From Phormidesmis priestleyi ULC007 (GTDB lineage Bacteria > Cyanobacteriota > Cyanobacteriia > Leptolyngbyales > Leptolyngbyaceae): 35,817 bases of DNA. This document shows positions 1 to 8,279 of this stretch, piece by piece; the first letter of the stretch is position 1; every line of letters begins with the position of its first letter. The notes below the pieces were generated by a model, which was given only the letters and a program-made list of their open reading frames with translations, ran no database searches and had not been told where the DNA came from. The stretch is taken from NCBI RefSeq assembly GCF_001895925.1, contig NZ_MPPI01000046.1:1-35817 (forward strand), read 5' to 3'. A program made the position numbers and the translations under genes.

Positions 1-115
1 CCTTGAACCTCCCTGACGAGCCTGAATTCATCTGCACTTTCCCGCATTCCTCACTCCTGTTCATCCCGCCATAGAAGGACTTCGATTTTTCTCCCTCGAC
101 ATCACAACACTCAAG
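1..115. repeat. Left copy of a perfect 115-bp terminal inverted repeat
   Basis: Bases 1-115 are identical to the reverse complement of 35703-35817, and identity stops abruptly at 116/35702. The left copy cuts into dinB, whose native frame is lost at this boundary. One frame through the repeat is open for its whole length, so it may be an internal piece of a larger repeated gene or element rather than an IS tip. It shares a 13-base stretch (ttcatcccgccat, 60-72) with the right end of the IS1-type element at 35461-35487, which may be chance. An assembly overlap at a shared repeat is an equally good explanation. Confidence 0.9.
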
Positions 116-837
116 TTACGAATTCGATTCGCCTCAACCAGCCGATCATCCTGCGCCCTGGCGATCTTGAAATAGTGGTGTCCAACCTTTCCGAAGTGCT
201 GCACCAACTCAAGCTTAGAACGCTGCTTTAAGTCGGCTCCCGTGTGAATATTCAACTCGTGCATCTTGATCGCGCTGACCTTACCGATGCCGTGAAACTT
301 CTCGATCGGTAACGACTCAACAAACCTCTCAGCATCTTCTGGCAAAATCACCATCTGTCCGTTGGGCTTATTCATCCCCGATGCCATCTTTGCCAAGAAC
401 TTATTGAAGGACACGCCCGCCGATGCGGTTAAGCCTGTTTTTGTGAAAATGGAAGCTCTGATTTCTCGTGCGATCGTCGTCGCATAGGGCAACCCCAACT
501 TATTCTCTGTGACATCGAGATACGCCTCATCCAATGCCACAGGCTCGACCAAATCGGTGTACTGCTCAAAAATGGCGCGAATCTGCTGAGAGATGGCTCG
601 ATAGACTTCAAAACGAGGGGGAACAAAGATCAGGTGAGGGCAGCGCTGAATTGCCACCCGTGACGACATTGCAGAGTGGATGCCAAACTTCCTCGCCTCA
701 TAGCTGGCAGCACAGACCACGCCTCGTTGATTCGGAGTTGCACCCACCGCCACAGGTTGACCCCGATAGCGCGGCTGATCTCGCTGCTCCACTGAGGCGT
801 AGAAAGAGTCCATATCGACGTGGATGATTTTTCGCAT
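61..837 (-). pseudogene. dinB: DNA polymerase IV (Y-family), 3' truncated
   Basis: Error-prone translesion DNA polymerase of the DinB family. The N-terminal palm is clear: VDMDSFY near residues 7-13 supplies the first metal-binding Asp, and LDEAYLD near 102-108 supplies the second acidic pair. NKPNGQ follows near 156-161. Native sequence ends near residue 240 (base 116). The last 18 residues are read from the terminal repeat and do not look like DinB, whose family length is about 350 residues. The missing part is the end of the thumb and the little-finger DNA-binding domain, so the product is probably inactive. The ATG at 837 has an AAAGGG-type ribosome site and lies 21 bp after the HU frame, which suggests an operon. 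The family call is firm. Whether truncation is real or the contig edge is open. Confidence 0.85.
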
Positions 838-858
838 CCCTTTGCCTCATCGTTTTAA

Positions 859-1141
859 TTAGTCGCTCGGTGCCACTTTCTCTTTAAAGGCTTTCCCCGC
901 AGAAAAGGCAGGAATCCGAGTCGCCGCGATTGTCATCTTGTCCCCCGTCTTGGGGTTGCGTCCCTCTCTCGCCTGTCTGATCCCGTGGTTCAAACGAGCC
1001 AAACCCAATCAGTGAGACTTTATCGCCAGAGGAAACCGCCTCTACGATCGACTCAATAATTGCCGTCAAAACAGTATCAGCATCTTTCTTACTGACCTCT
1101 GCCTTCTCAGCAATGGCATCCACGAGTTCACCTTTATTCAT
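859..1141 (-). pseudogene. HU-type histone-like DNA-binding protein, frameshifted
   Basis: Nucleoid protein of the HU/IHF family. The start at 1141 (MNKGELVDAIAEKAEVSKKD) gives the usual N-terminus, and IGFGSF of the dimer core is intact. After FEPRD the frame is lost near 977-980. Removing one base there restores the DNA-binding arm (GRNPKTG, then [13 protein letters not shown]) through to the stop at 859-861, a normal length of about 93 residues. As written, the frame runs into a stop at 884 with a nonsense tail. Either this is a decayed plasmid HU copy or there is a one-base sequence error. It lies directly upstream of dinB on the same strand. Confidence 0.85.
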
Positions 1142-1248
1142 CGCCTTTGTCCTCAACACAACGCCGCCATTGTAGAGCAGGAGCGTAAAGGGTGCAAGTG
1201 TACTATGAGGTTCTCTGTTTCCATGAGAATCTCTACCTCAGCCATCTC

Positions 1249-1764
1249 TCATTCATCGTTTGAGGATTCTGTCACCCTCAACTCCTCCCGAATCGCCTCA
1301 TTAATCTGCTGCAATTCCTCACTCGATGTCTTCCTCAACTCAAACCGCTCCTCTAACTCAGCTTGTAGTGTCTCCGGTAAACTCTTCGCCTTCTCATCGT
1401 TGATAATGACCAGCCGCCGACCGGGATAGGGCACAAAATCTTCAAACGGTTGCATCCCCGCTTCAATCAGTTTTTTTGCCAACTGCGTGATGGGCAGAGG
1501 TTGATTGCCATCCTCGCGGGTGTTGATCTCGTCGCACATATATCCACAAAACCAACTCAGTGTATCGAGGTCAGACTGAATCTGATCGAGAGTCCCCTGT
1601 GTCAGGACATAACTGAGTCGCTCACTCTCGCGAGGTGGATGACCGACATGAAGGGAATCTAAGAGACGATCGAGCGCTTTTGGGTTTCGATTCCAGCAGT
1701 GGCGAACCATTCGATCAATGAGCTTCTGATCGTCATCCTGTTTAGGCTTTCCAAATCCAACCAT
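1249..1764 (-). CDS. Hypothetical protein, 171 aa
   Basis: I do not recognise the family. The ATG at 1764 is preferred over the upstream in-frame start at 1806 because a GGAGG ribosome site lies just before it and it overlaps the stop of the upstream gene (TAATG). The product is soluble and charged, with no membrane segment. It has an alpha-helical leucine-rich first half (KALDRLLDSL) and an acidic, Glu-rich C-terminus (residues about 140-171). The coupling indicates it works with the 52-aa product upstream. HU and dinB follow on the same strand. Confidence 0.6.
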   Translation of the reverse strand: MVGFGKPKQDDDQKLIDRMVRHCWNRNPKALDRLLDSLHVGHPPRESERLSYVLTQGTLDQIQSDLDTLSWFCGYMCDEINTREDGNQPLPITQLAKKLIEAGMQPFEDFVPYPGRRLVIINDEKAKSLPETLQAELEERFELRKTSSEELQQINEAIREELRVTESSNDE

Positions 1765-1922
1765 TACGCCTCCTCCATCAGTTTTTGAATCAGTGGCTCG
1801 ATCCACTTCAATCGATTGCGCCGCTCTTTAGCCATAATCGCCGCTTTATAGTCGGCTCCGCCCTCCTCACCGATGTAGCAGGTCTTCACCCACTCACCAG
1901 GGCAGCGCTTCGACGGAAACAT
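1764..1922 (-). CDS. Small hypothetical protein, 52 aa
   Basis: This short frame runs from an ATG at 1922 to a TAA at 1764-1766 that shares its last base with the next gene's ATG (TAATG), a typical coupled arrangement. The product is basic, starts MFPSKRCPGEWVKTC and ends in a Lys/Arg/Glu-rich helix (RRNRLKWIEPLIQKLMEEA). Two cysteines near residues 7 and 15 could bind metal, but this is speculation. The ribosome site is weak. No family is recognised. The coupling and protein-like composition are the reasons for calling it. Confidence 0.5.
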   Translation of the reverse strand: MFPSKRCPGEWVKTCYIGEEGGADYKAAIMAKERRNRLKWIEPLIQKLMEEA

Positions 1923-2059
1923 TGGCTTTTAACTTCGTCACCATGCCTGTCGAAATTGTCGCCCTTTAACGGGTCCGCTTTCAATCCAACAGCCCTGCGG
2001 AGTTACGTCCCCAGCACCTGCTAGATATGACCCAGCACTTAGGAACCTTTAGAGGTTGG

Positions 2060-2872
2060 TCAGTTAAATGCTGAAATGCGCTGATTCTGAGCTTCTCGAT
2101 CGTGCCACTTCTGCACTAACTGTTTCAGAACGTTCACGTCTGCCTCTGTAAGTGCATCGCAGCCACCTTGAAGTAATCGGCACAGTTCATCTGCCCACTC
2201 GCCGTAGCTCGATCGCCCAATCACTCCATCTGAAGACTGAACGTAATCCACCAGCACATCGGAGTGAACTGAGAAGCCATCGCTTCCCCACTGAACGAGG
2301 CATTGAAGGAAGTACTCATAGTCTACGAAGACTCTATATCCAGGATTCCAGTGGGGCGCATTCTCTCGTCTATGCGTAAAGCCATTGCTGTCGAACAGTT
2401 CTCGCTGCTGCACTAAATCCCTTGGCGTACAGCCAGCACTAGGCGAAATGAAAGGCTGCCCCTGCTTGATGATCTCCCCATTCCGAACGATATCTCGTCT
2501 GCGGCTCTGCTGCACCATACTGAACTGCATTTGGGGATACTGCTGAAAGAACGCCGTCGTCTCAGCTACAAATGTCGGTGCAATTGCGTTGTCATCATCA
2601 AGATAAGCGACCCACTCACCCGTTGCCACGGACAGTCCCAAATTTCGAGCGTGACACAATCCAAACCCCGCAGAGGGATGTTCTAGTTCTAAGTAGACCA
2701 GCGAACAATTCAGCTGCAACGATTGAATCAGTTCGCGGGTCTGAGCATCCCTGCCGTCGTTTACCACAATCCACTCGAACTCGCAGTCCGAGTGGTTTAG
2801 AACGCTGGGCAGTGCGCGATCTCGCAGGAGTTCTGAACGAAAGTAGGTGGCAGTGATTAAGCTAAGTTTCAT
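2060..2872 (-). CDS. Glycosyltransferase family 2 (GT-A fold)
   Basis: Transfers a sugar from a nucleotide-sugar donor to an unknown acceptor, probably a surface polysaccharide. From the ATG at 2872 the N-terminus MKLSLITATYFR is the usual first strand of GT2 enzymes. VVNDG near residues 36-40 binds the nucleotide, and YLDDDN near 90-95 is the DXD metal-binding motif. CHARNLGL near 73-80 is also typical. At 270 aa the length is normal for a single-domain cytosolic GT2. A GTG at 2881 is a possible alternative start, but ATG gives the canonical N-terminus. No glycan genes lie around it, so its acceptor cannot be inferred. Confidence 0.85.
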   Translation of the reverse strand: MKLSLITATYFRSELLRDRALPSVLNHSDCEFEWIVVNDGRDAQTRELIQSLQLNCSLVYLELEHPSAGFGLCHARNLGLSVATGEWVAYLDDDNAIAPTFVAETTAFFQQYPQMQFSMVQQSRRRDIVRNGEIIKQGQPFISPSAGCTPRDLVQQRELFDSNGFTHRRENAPHWNPGYRVFVDYEYFLQCLVQWGSDGFSVHSDVLVDYVQSSDGVIGRSSYGEWADELCRLLQGGCDALTEADVNVLKQLVQKWHDREAQNQRISAFN

Positions 2873-3517
2873 GTCGCCCACCGATAGAGCATTGATTTTT
2901 CATCGCTCATTGGTCGAACTCGCATTAGGTGGAATCCTAAATCTACCAGTGTGATCAACGCTTTGTAGCCCGACCTTCCTTGATCCGTCAGGCGATTAGA
3001 CACCCCTATGGAAATCGCTCTCAGTCCATTGCTGCAATCGGATCTGCATCTCCACCTCCAAAAATCGCCCTACACACCGTTCGTCAATAGTCATGGGGAG
3101 AATGCAGAAACGCATAGAGGCTCCAGAATACGCTTGGAACCACCCAAGGCAAACTGCCTTCCCAATCTTTGAGCGATGCGGGTGGATTGCCTATCGACAT
3201 AATTTGTTCTAGCGCGTCTCCGATCAATAAAGGTATCCAATCAGTCTAACCGCAGCAAGTCTGACGAAATCGACGCAGCGATCTGGTCTACGCAAGCCTT
3301 GATCTGATGCAGAAAGGCATCAGGTTCAATCGCATCCACTTGAACTGTGAGCGCGATCGCTGCCGCGATGACTGCGGCTCCTGCCTTAGCAAGCAGAGCA
3401 GTTATCGCTGCTGTAATCGCTGCATTACGGATAACGCGATCGCCTACCACTTCATTGGATATTAGCGCTGCTCATAGCACTCATCAGGATTGCAGTGTTG
3501 CCATAACTTTACATCCC
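2873..3517. other. 645-bp stretch without a convincing gene
   Basis: This lies between the glycosyltransferase and the psbA promoter. It contains two HIP1 octamers (3353-3360, 3436-3443) and a GC-rich alternating patch at 3350-3445. A minus-strand frame at 3241-3450 (GTG start, Ala-rich 69 aa, hydrophobic middle) is open but lacks a ribosome site. I do not call it a gene. Confidence 0.5.
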
Positions 3518-3547
3518 TTAACATTTCCGTTAATCTTAGGTTATACA
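3518..3547 (+). promoter_or_regulatory. Putative psbA promoter
   Basis: TTAACA at 3518-3523 and TATACA at 3542-3547 are separated by 18 bp, fitting a sigma-70-type promoter. The start of transcription would fall near 3555, giving a short leader with a small GTTCC/GGAAC hairpin (3552-3556/3561-3565) before the ATG at 3587. Inferred from pattern only. Confidence 0.5.
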
Positions 3548-3586
3548 TCCCGTTCCGAAGGGAACACAACCTCGCAATTATTCACT

Positions 3587-4669
3587 ATGACCACCACGAT
3601 TCAAAGACGCGAAAGCGCCAACCTCTGGGAGCAGTTTTGCTCCTGGGTCACCAGCACCGACAACCGCCTGTACGTCGGCTGGTTCGGAGTCCTGATGATT
3701 CCCACCCTCCTGTCTGCCACCATCTGCTTCATCACCGCCTTCATCGCCGCCCCTCCTGTAGACATCGACGGCATCCGCGAGCCAGTCGCAGGCTCCTTGA
3801 TGTACGGCAACAACATCATCTCTGGTGCAGTCGTCCCTTCTTCTAACGCTATCGGCTTACACTTCTACCCCATTTGGGAAGCTGCTTCTTTAGACGAGTG
3901 GCTCTACAACGGTGGACCTTACCAACTGGTTGTATTGCACTTCCTGATTGGCATCTTCTGCTACATGGGACGTGAATGGGAACTCTCCTACCGTCTAGGC
4001 ATGCGTCCTTGGATCTGCGTCGCCTACTCCGCACCTGTTGCAGCCGCAACCGCAGTCTTCTTGATCTACCCGATCGGACAAGGTTCCTTCTCTGACGGCA
4101 TGCCTCTTGGCATCTCCGGCACCTTCAACTTCATGTTGGTCTTCCAGGCAGAGCACAACATCTTGATGCACCCCTTCCACATGTTGGGAGTGGCTGGAGT
4201 CTTCGGCGGTAGCTTATTCTCCGCCATGCACGGTTCACTCGTGACCTCCTCGCTGGTGAGAGAGACCACCGAGAACGAATCACAGAACGCAGGCTACAAA
4301 TTTGGACAAGAAGAAGAGACCTACAACATTGTGGCAGCGCACGGCTACTTCGGTCGGTTGATCTTCCAATACGCCTCCTTCAACAACAGCCGCTCCTTGC
4401 ACTTCCTCTTAGGTGCATGGCCCGTGGTCGGCATCTGGTTCACCGCCTTGGGCATCAGCACGATGGCATTCAACCTGAACGGGTTCAACTTCAACCAGTC
4501 CATCATCGACTCCCAGGGTCGAGTGGTGAGCACCTGGGCTGACGTGATCAACCGTGCCAACTTGGGCATGGAAGTGATGCACGAACGGAATGCTCACAAC
4601 TTCCCTCTCGACTTGGCTGCTGGAGATGCTGCCCCTGTCGCACTCTCTGCTCCTGCTATCAACGGTTAA
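3587..4669 (+). CDS. psbA: Photosystem II reaction centre protein D1, Glu130 form
   Basis: D1 core subunit of photosystem II in the thylakoid membrane. It carries the redox tyrosine and most ligands of the Mn4CaO5 cluster. The start at 3587 (MTTTIQRRE) gives the standard 360-aa precursor; the longer frame from 3347 is only an open upstream extension. Tyr161, Asp170, Glu189, His190, His198, His215, Ser264, His272, His332, Glu333, His337, Asp342 and the Ala344 cleavage site are all present, followed by a 16-residue C-terminal tail removed by CtpA. Residue 130 is Glu, the state associated with high-light or stress D1 isoforms, rather than Gln. Its own promoter and terminator make it a single-gene unit. 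A functional psbA next to plasmid replication functions is unusual. Confidence 0.98.
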   Translation: MTTTIQRRESANLWEQFCSWVTSTDNRLYVGWFGVLMIPTLLSATICFITAFIAAPPVDIDGIREPVAGSLMYGNNIISGAVVPSSNAIGLHFYPIWEAASLDEWLYNGGPYQLVVLHFLIGIFCYMGREWELSYRLGMRPWICVAYSAPVAAATAVFLIYPIGQGSFSDGMPLGISGTFNFMLVFQAEHNILMHPFHMLGVAGVFGGSLFSAMHGSLVTSSLVRETTENESQNAGYKFGQEEETYNIVAAHGYFGRLIFQYASFNNSRSLHFLLGAWPVVGIWFTALGISTMAFNLNGFNFNQSIIDSQGRVVSTWADVINRANLGMEVMHERNAHNFPLDLAAGDAAPVALSAPAING

Positions 4670-4694
4670 GCTGAACGGTTGAACTTTAATTAAG

Positions 4695-4724
4695 AGGTGT
4701 TTCTCAAATGAGGAACACCTTTTT
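4695..4724 (+). terminator. Rho-independent terminator of psbA
   Basis: AGGTGTT (4695-4701) pairs with AACACCT (4714-4720), the stem continues through CTC/GAG, and a T run starts at 4720. It begins 25 bp after the psbA stop codon. Confidence 0.8.
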
Positions 4725-4735
4725 AATGTAAATCT

Positions 4736-4852
4736 TTAATGAATCACCTCGATCCGTTGCTGTACCTCTATTGATGGCTCCACCGCCACGATTTTCCATT
4801 GCCCCTCGGCTTCTTGCAGCGACAGTGGGGCAATCGGTAACGACAATTGCAC
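4736..4852 (-). pseudogene. Possible C-terminal gene remnant, 38 codons
   Basis: The minus strand reads 38 residues ending QQRIEVIH before a TAA at 4736-4738. The middle (EAEGQWKIVAVEPSIEV) has the composition of a folded protein. The frame extends into the hairpin at 4862-4917 without an ATG; a GTG at 4852 is the only plausible start and has no ribosome site. I read it as the tail of a gene whose front was lost when psbA and the origin region were joined. No family is recognised. Confidence 0.3.
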
Positions 4853-4861
4853 GATTGAATG

Positions 4862-4917
4862 TGGGCAGAATCGATGAGTGATGTTTCCACGCGTAAATCA
4901 CTCATCGATTCTGCCCA
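4862..4917. repeat. Perfect 21-bp inverted repeat (hairpin)
   Basis: The arms 4862-4882 and 4897-4917 are perfectly complementary over 21 bp with a 14-nt spacer (4883-4896). There is no T run on either side, so it is not an ordinary terminator. The outer ends read TGGGCA, a hexamer that recurs in the cluster at 14391-14530. It lies next to the iteron array, which fits a structural element of a replication origin. That role is inference. Confidence 0.85.
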
Positions 4918-4950
4918 AACTTCAGAACACGCCTGATTCTATGCCTCACG

Positions 4951-5152
4951 CGACATAAAGCGCGAAACTCCAGCACGAAAAGTCTGCACGCACGACAAAG
5001 AGCGCGCAACGACGCAGAAAAATCTCGCAACAAAAAGCGCGGGATGCTTAAAAGTTGCCATACTACAACACCCAAGACTATAGCCAGTAGGCGTTTTTGT
5101 CGTTCAAGTCACACGACACCAAGCGCGGGATCGACGACAAAAAGCGTAGGAC
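4951..5152. repeat. Iteron array, putative plasmid replication origin
   Basis: Five direct copies of an 18-bp unit close to CGACAAAAAGCGCGGGAT start at 4951, 4993, 5028, 5114 and 5135. Offsets of 42 and 21 bp imply helical phasing, and degenerate units sit at about 4972 and 5013. One unit occurs inverted at 5089-5102. The array lies about 160 bp downstream of the stop of the truncated CyRepA1 gene. Iterons beside a rep gene normally bind the initiator. Intact iterons next to a broken rep gene suggest the origin is orphaned or served in trans by the second Rep. Confidence 0.75.
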
Positions 5153-5309
5153 GTGACAAATGACCTCCGATGCTTGGTTAACGGACCGTCGCAAAATTTT
5201 TGAAACCACGTCATCGGGGATTGAGAGCACGTAGTTGGTCAGGGCGGCTAACTCTGGTTCAGATTCAGATGCCGCATCCAGATTCTTCCGCCTGTAGGAG
5301 GGAATGAGA

Positions 5310-7416
5310 TTAGGCGATCGCCCTCTCTAAAACCTCGATCGGGATGACCTGTCTCAAGGACTCCTTCGTTTCGGCGCAGTCTGCTAGTTCCCAAAGTTCA
5401 CGAATCTCTTTTAGAGCCTCTGCCGTTAACCATTGAGCCAGTTCTAGAAGCTGATCTCCTGGATCGCCCACTTCTTTACTGCTTTCATAATAAATAGGTG
5501 ATCCAGATTCGGGAACCCGCTGCTGATAGGCTTCGCGCTTGGCTTCGCGGCGGTTCAGGAGATCGATTGTAGCTTGCCAGTGACCAGCATCGAGCCGATG
5601 AACTTTCAGTTTCTCCCCTTCGTGCCCTAGCACTGAGCGTGACCATCGGAACGCAACCTTGACTCCCATCTGAGAGAGCATCTGATGAACGAGTTGGACG
5701 TTGGATGTTTCTGGGTTGACCGTGAAGTTGAGCAGTAGCTTTACCTGCTGGCTGTAAGCACGAATCTGATCAGCGCAGTCCTTCAGGTCATATTTAGTCC
5801 ACTCACGAGTCGGAGTAAGAAACTCTTCTAGCCCTAGCTTTTCGCGCAGAAGCCGTCGCAATTCGACCCCTGAGATATCCCACGGGCAGAGTCCCTGATT
5901 CCAGCCAGCTTGTTTTTCTAAAGCTCTAGCAGTGCGATCAACCGCTAAACCGGGACACATCTGATTTTCTAGGTTCAGCAGCTCCCCGCGCCGCCTGCCG
6001 TCTTTGTCTGCCAATACATCGGAGAGCGTTAGCGACTCTGGATTCAGACAGTAGAACTCGCACAGGTAGTAACGCGCGATCGCCATCCGGTCTTCCGGGT
6101 CGATGCCTTCTTTACTCTCCAGATCTGCCACTTCCAGATAGCTCAAGACTCTGGCAGTTACAAGCGATTCTGCATCCATGTGTTTTAGTTCGTCTCTGGC
6201 TTGCTTAAGTAGAATTCTGGCAGCCGGATCAGCGGTTCGATCTTCTACCATGACCTGATTGCCCTCAAACTTTAGTCTAATCAGTAGGGTGTCTCGCAAG
6301 TGCCACATGGAGCGATTTCGCTCGGCTTCAAGGCGGCAAAACAAGTTAACGTGCGGGTCAGACCGCCAATCGTAACCTTCGATGCTGCCCACAAGATCTT
6401 CTCGTAAGTTGGAGCGAATCAAGCTCACCGTTGCGCTCGTTCTCTGTTGCAGAAGACTCTTCAACTCCAGAGCGTTGGTCGATCGAGCAATCTTGCAAAA
6501 GTTAGACCCTCGCTTTGCACACCACACAATCCGTTCCACGGGTTCTCGCACTCTCCCCAACGCTTGTGCCATGTCTGCGTCGGTCGAGGACGCTCCAGTG
6601 AAAATGCCATAGACTCTGGCAATGATGCCCTGAGCTTCGATGCTGACCCCGGTTGCCATTGAAGGTGTGCAGATCATTACGTCATGTTCATGGCGTTCTA
6701 AAACCGCGTCAGGATTTTGAATACACGAACGTTCAACGTCATCCCCGCTCGTTTCTGAGTTGATACACAGCACTCGTTTCTCTGGGGATTCTTGAGCGAT
6801 TAGGCGCGCGATAGCCTTGGCGGTGCGAAGGCTATCGGTTGCCACCAACAGCACTTTCCCAGAGTCGAGGGCTTTGATCTCGCGAATCAGTTGCCCGACG
6901 ATCGCCGTTCGATCAGGAGATTGAATGAACTGAACCGGGTAGCCTTTGGGTTGGTAGTCATTGCGAAGCAAAAACACAGGCAGATCATCCCCGCGCAGGT
7001 CTGCGAGATACTGCAAGGTTGCATTATCGAGGTCAGCGTCTGCGACCACCACTAGGCGAGCCACAGTCACCAATTCTCTAAGCTTTGCCAATAGTGCGGG
7101 TCGCTTCCCGTCTTTTCCGCACGTTGAAGACGTGAGGAGATGTCGCACTACCTGAACCACTTCGTCTAAAACCAGGACACAGCCTCTAAAAGATTCCGGG
7201 TTGATTGCCAGGAACGAATCGACGCATAGTCCAATTCTCAGCGTGTAGGCACTGCCATTGATAAACTGCCCGTTTACTTTGTCGAGGTCGCCTTTGTAGT
7301 CTAGCCCCAAGCGTTCTGAAAGGTTTCGCATCAGGGCGATGCGGTGTCCTGCGGCTAAGACTTTTTCGGCATTGACCACCAGGGAGGCAGCAAACTTTGT
7401 TTTCCCAGTTCCTTTG
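5310..7416 (-). pseudogene. CyRepA1-type plasmid replication protein, N-terminally truncated by an IS
   Basis: Helicase-like replication initiator of cyanobacterial plasmids, related along its length to the intact copy at 29898-33065. Reading inward from the IS edge at 7416, the frame gives KGTGKTK (Walker A) at once, then RIGLCVDSF, LVLDEVVQVV (Walker B region), VVADADLDNATL and MATGVSI, in the same order as the intact protein. The roughly 395 residues that precede the P-loop there, including the DUF3854/Toprim-like part, are absent. The first in-frame GTG (7379) is downstream of the Walker lysine, so any product would lack ATP binding unless started in the IS. The annotated frame of 689 aa ends at 5310. 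A different frame stays open from about 5316 to 5078 and could be a shifted C-terminal extension. Confidence 0.85.
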
Positions 7417-8279
7417 GGTAATGTCCTAGACGTGTTGTTCGGGTCTAGATGGATAGTCCAAAGGCGATGCGATTGATGAACAGTCCAATGACCGCATCGT
7501 GCATCACAATTGACTTAGAGAAGCAAATCGTTTTTCGCGCTAATCGCTTAATTCGGGTTCGCAAGGTTAAATGCTTCCGCTCGATCTGCTGAGTGTTCCG
7601 CTTTCCAACCGTGTGAAACACAGGAGGGATATGACGTTCATACGCCCCCCAGCCATCGCTATAGAATTGCATGATGCCAAAAGGCTCCAACAGCGCTTTC
7701 AACTCCAGAAAAGCTTTGTCTTTGTGGTCTGCTAACACATATGCCAATACATGACCTGTCGTATGATCAATCGCCCACCACAACCAGCGCTGTTGAGTCT
7801 TGGATTGGACAAAACTCCACATTTCAGCCACTTCGGCTTCCACTTCGCAATCGTCTGCAAGGCAGAGGCGAACCATCGTTTGGGTTGGTTCCAGCGCCGC
7901 TAACACCGCTTCATTCACTGCCCTCAATCGAGGACTTTTTTTAAGCGTTTCCATCACGGTGGTCGTGCTAATGCCGAGTACTCGTGCAGTGTCTCGGATG
8001 CCACTGCCATTGATTGCCATCTCACTAATCTGGTGCTTCACTTGTGAACCGTAAGCTGCATAACTGTACTCTTGAATAAAGGTGCTGCGCTCACAGTCGG
8101 AATTTTGGCAGCGATACCGCTGTTTGCCTGCGGCAGTCGTGCCGTGCTTAATCACCTCGATGCCAGCGCAATCCGGACAATGAATGGGCTCTAAAACCAT
8201 GATGCTGAAGGATTGAATGAGTTCACTTCTCTATTTCAGCAGATTCTCTTAGCCGCAACAACACATTTAGGACATTACC
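7417..8279 (-). mobile_element. IS1-family insertion sequence A (863 bp)
   Basis: The ends carry inverted repeats starting GGTAATGTCCTA at 7417 and, on the other strand, at 8279, with further matches (GTGTTGTT) after three mismatched positions. GGTAATG is close to the classical IS1 tip. Flanks differ (TTCCTTTG left, TTGCCGTT right), so there is no target duplication. The sequences on each side belong to different genes, so this element marks a deletion or recombination joint rather than a simple insertion. Confidence 0.85.
7445..8200 (-). CDS. IS1-family transposase, single-frame type, 251 aa
   Basis: Catalyses transposition of its element. The N-terminus has a zinc-binding CPDC...CQNSDC motif (residues about 8-35) and a helix-turn-helix (SGIRDTARVLGISTTTVMETL, about 67-87). 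The DDE catalytic core follows: VEAEVAEMWSFV, YSDGWGAYERH and QIERKHLTLRTRIKRLARK. Unlike classical IS1 (insA/insB with a frameshift), this version is one continuous frame. It is full length and probably active. The stop at 7445 lies inside the element, 28 bp from its end. Confidence 0.95.
   Translation of the reverse strand: MVLEPIHCPDCAGIEVIKHGTTAAGKQRYRCQNSDCERSTFIQEYSYAAYGSQVKHQISEMAINGSGIRDTARVLGISTTTVMETLKKSPRLRAVNEAVLAALEPTQTMVRLCLADDCEVEAEVAEMWSFVQSKTQQRWLWWAIDHTTGHVLAYVLADHKDKAFLELKALLEPFGIMQFYSDGWGAYERHIPPVFHTVGKRNTQQIERKHLTLRTRIKRLARKTICFSKSIVMHDAVIGLFINRIAFGLSI

Noticed and set aside
1785-2024. 79-aa plus-strand frame
   Set aside because: Shadow of the coupled 52-aa gene on the other strand.
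3241-3450. Ala-rich 69-aa minus-strand frame upstream of psbA
   Set aside because: GTG start without ribosome site, low-complexity composition; the plus-strand frame there is equally Ala-rich, so it reflects base pattern rather than coding.
3347-3586. N-terminal extension of psbA
   Set aside because: D1 starts at MTTTIQRRE (3587); the upstream part covers the promoter and leader.
4704-4901. 65-aa minus-strand frame
   Set aside because: It runs through the psbA terminator; the shifted frame at 4736-4852 is more protein-like.
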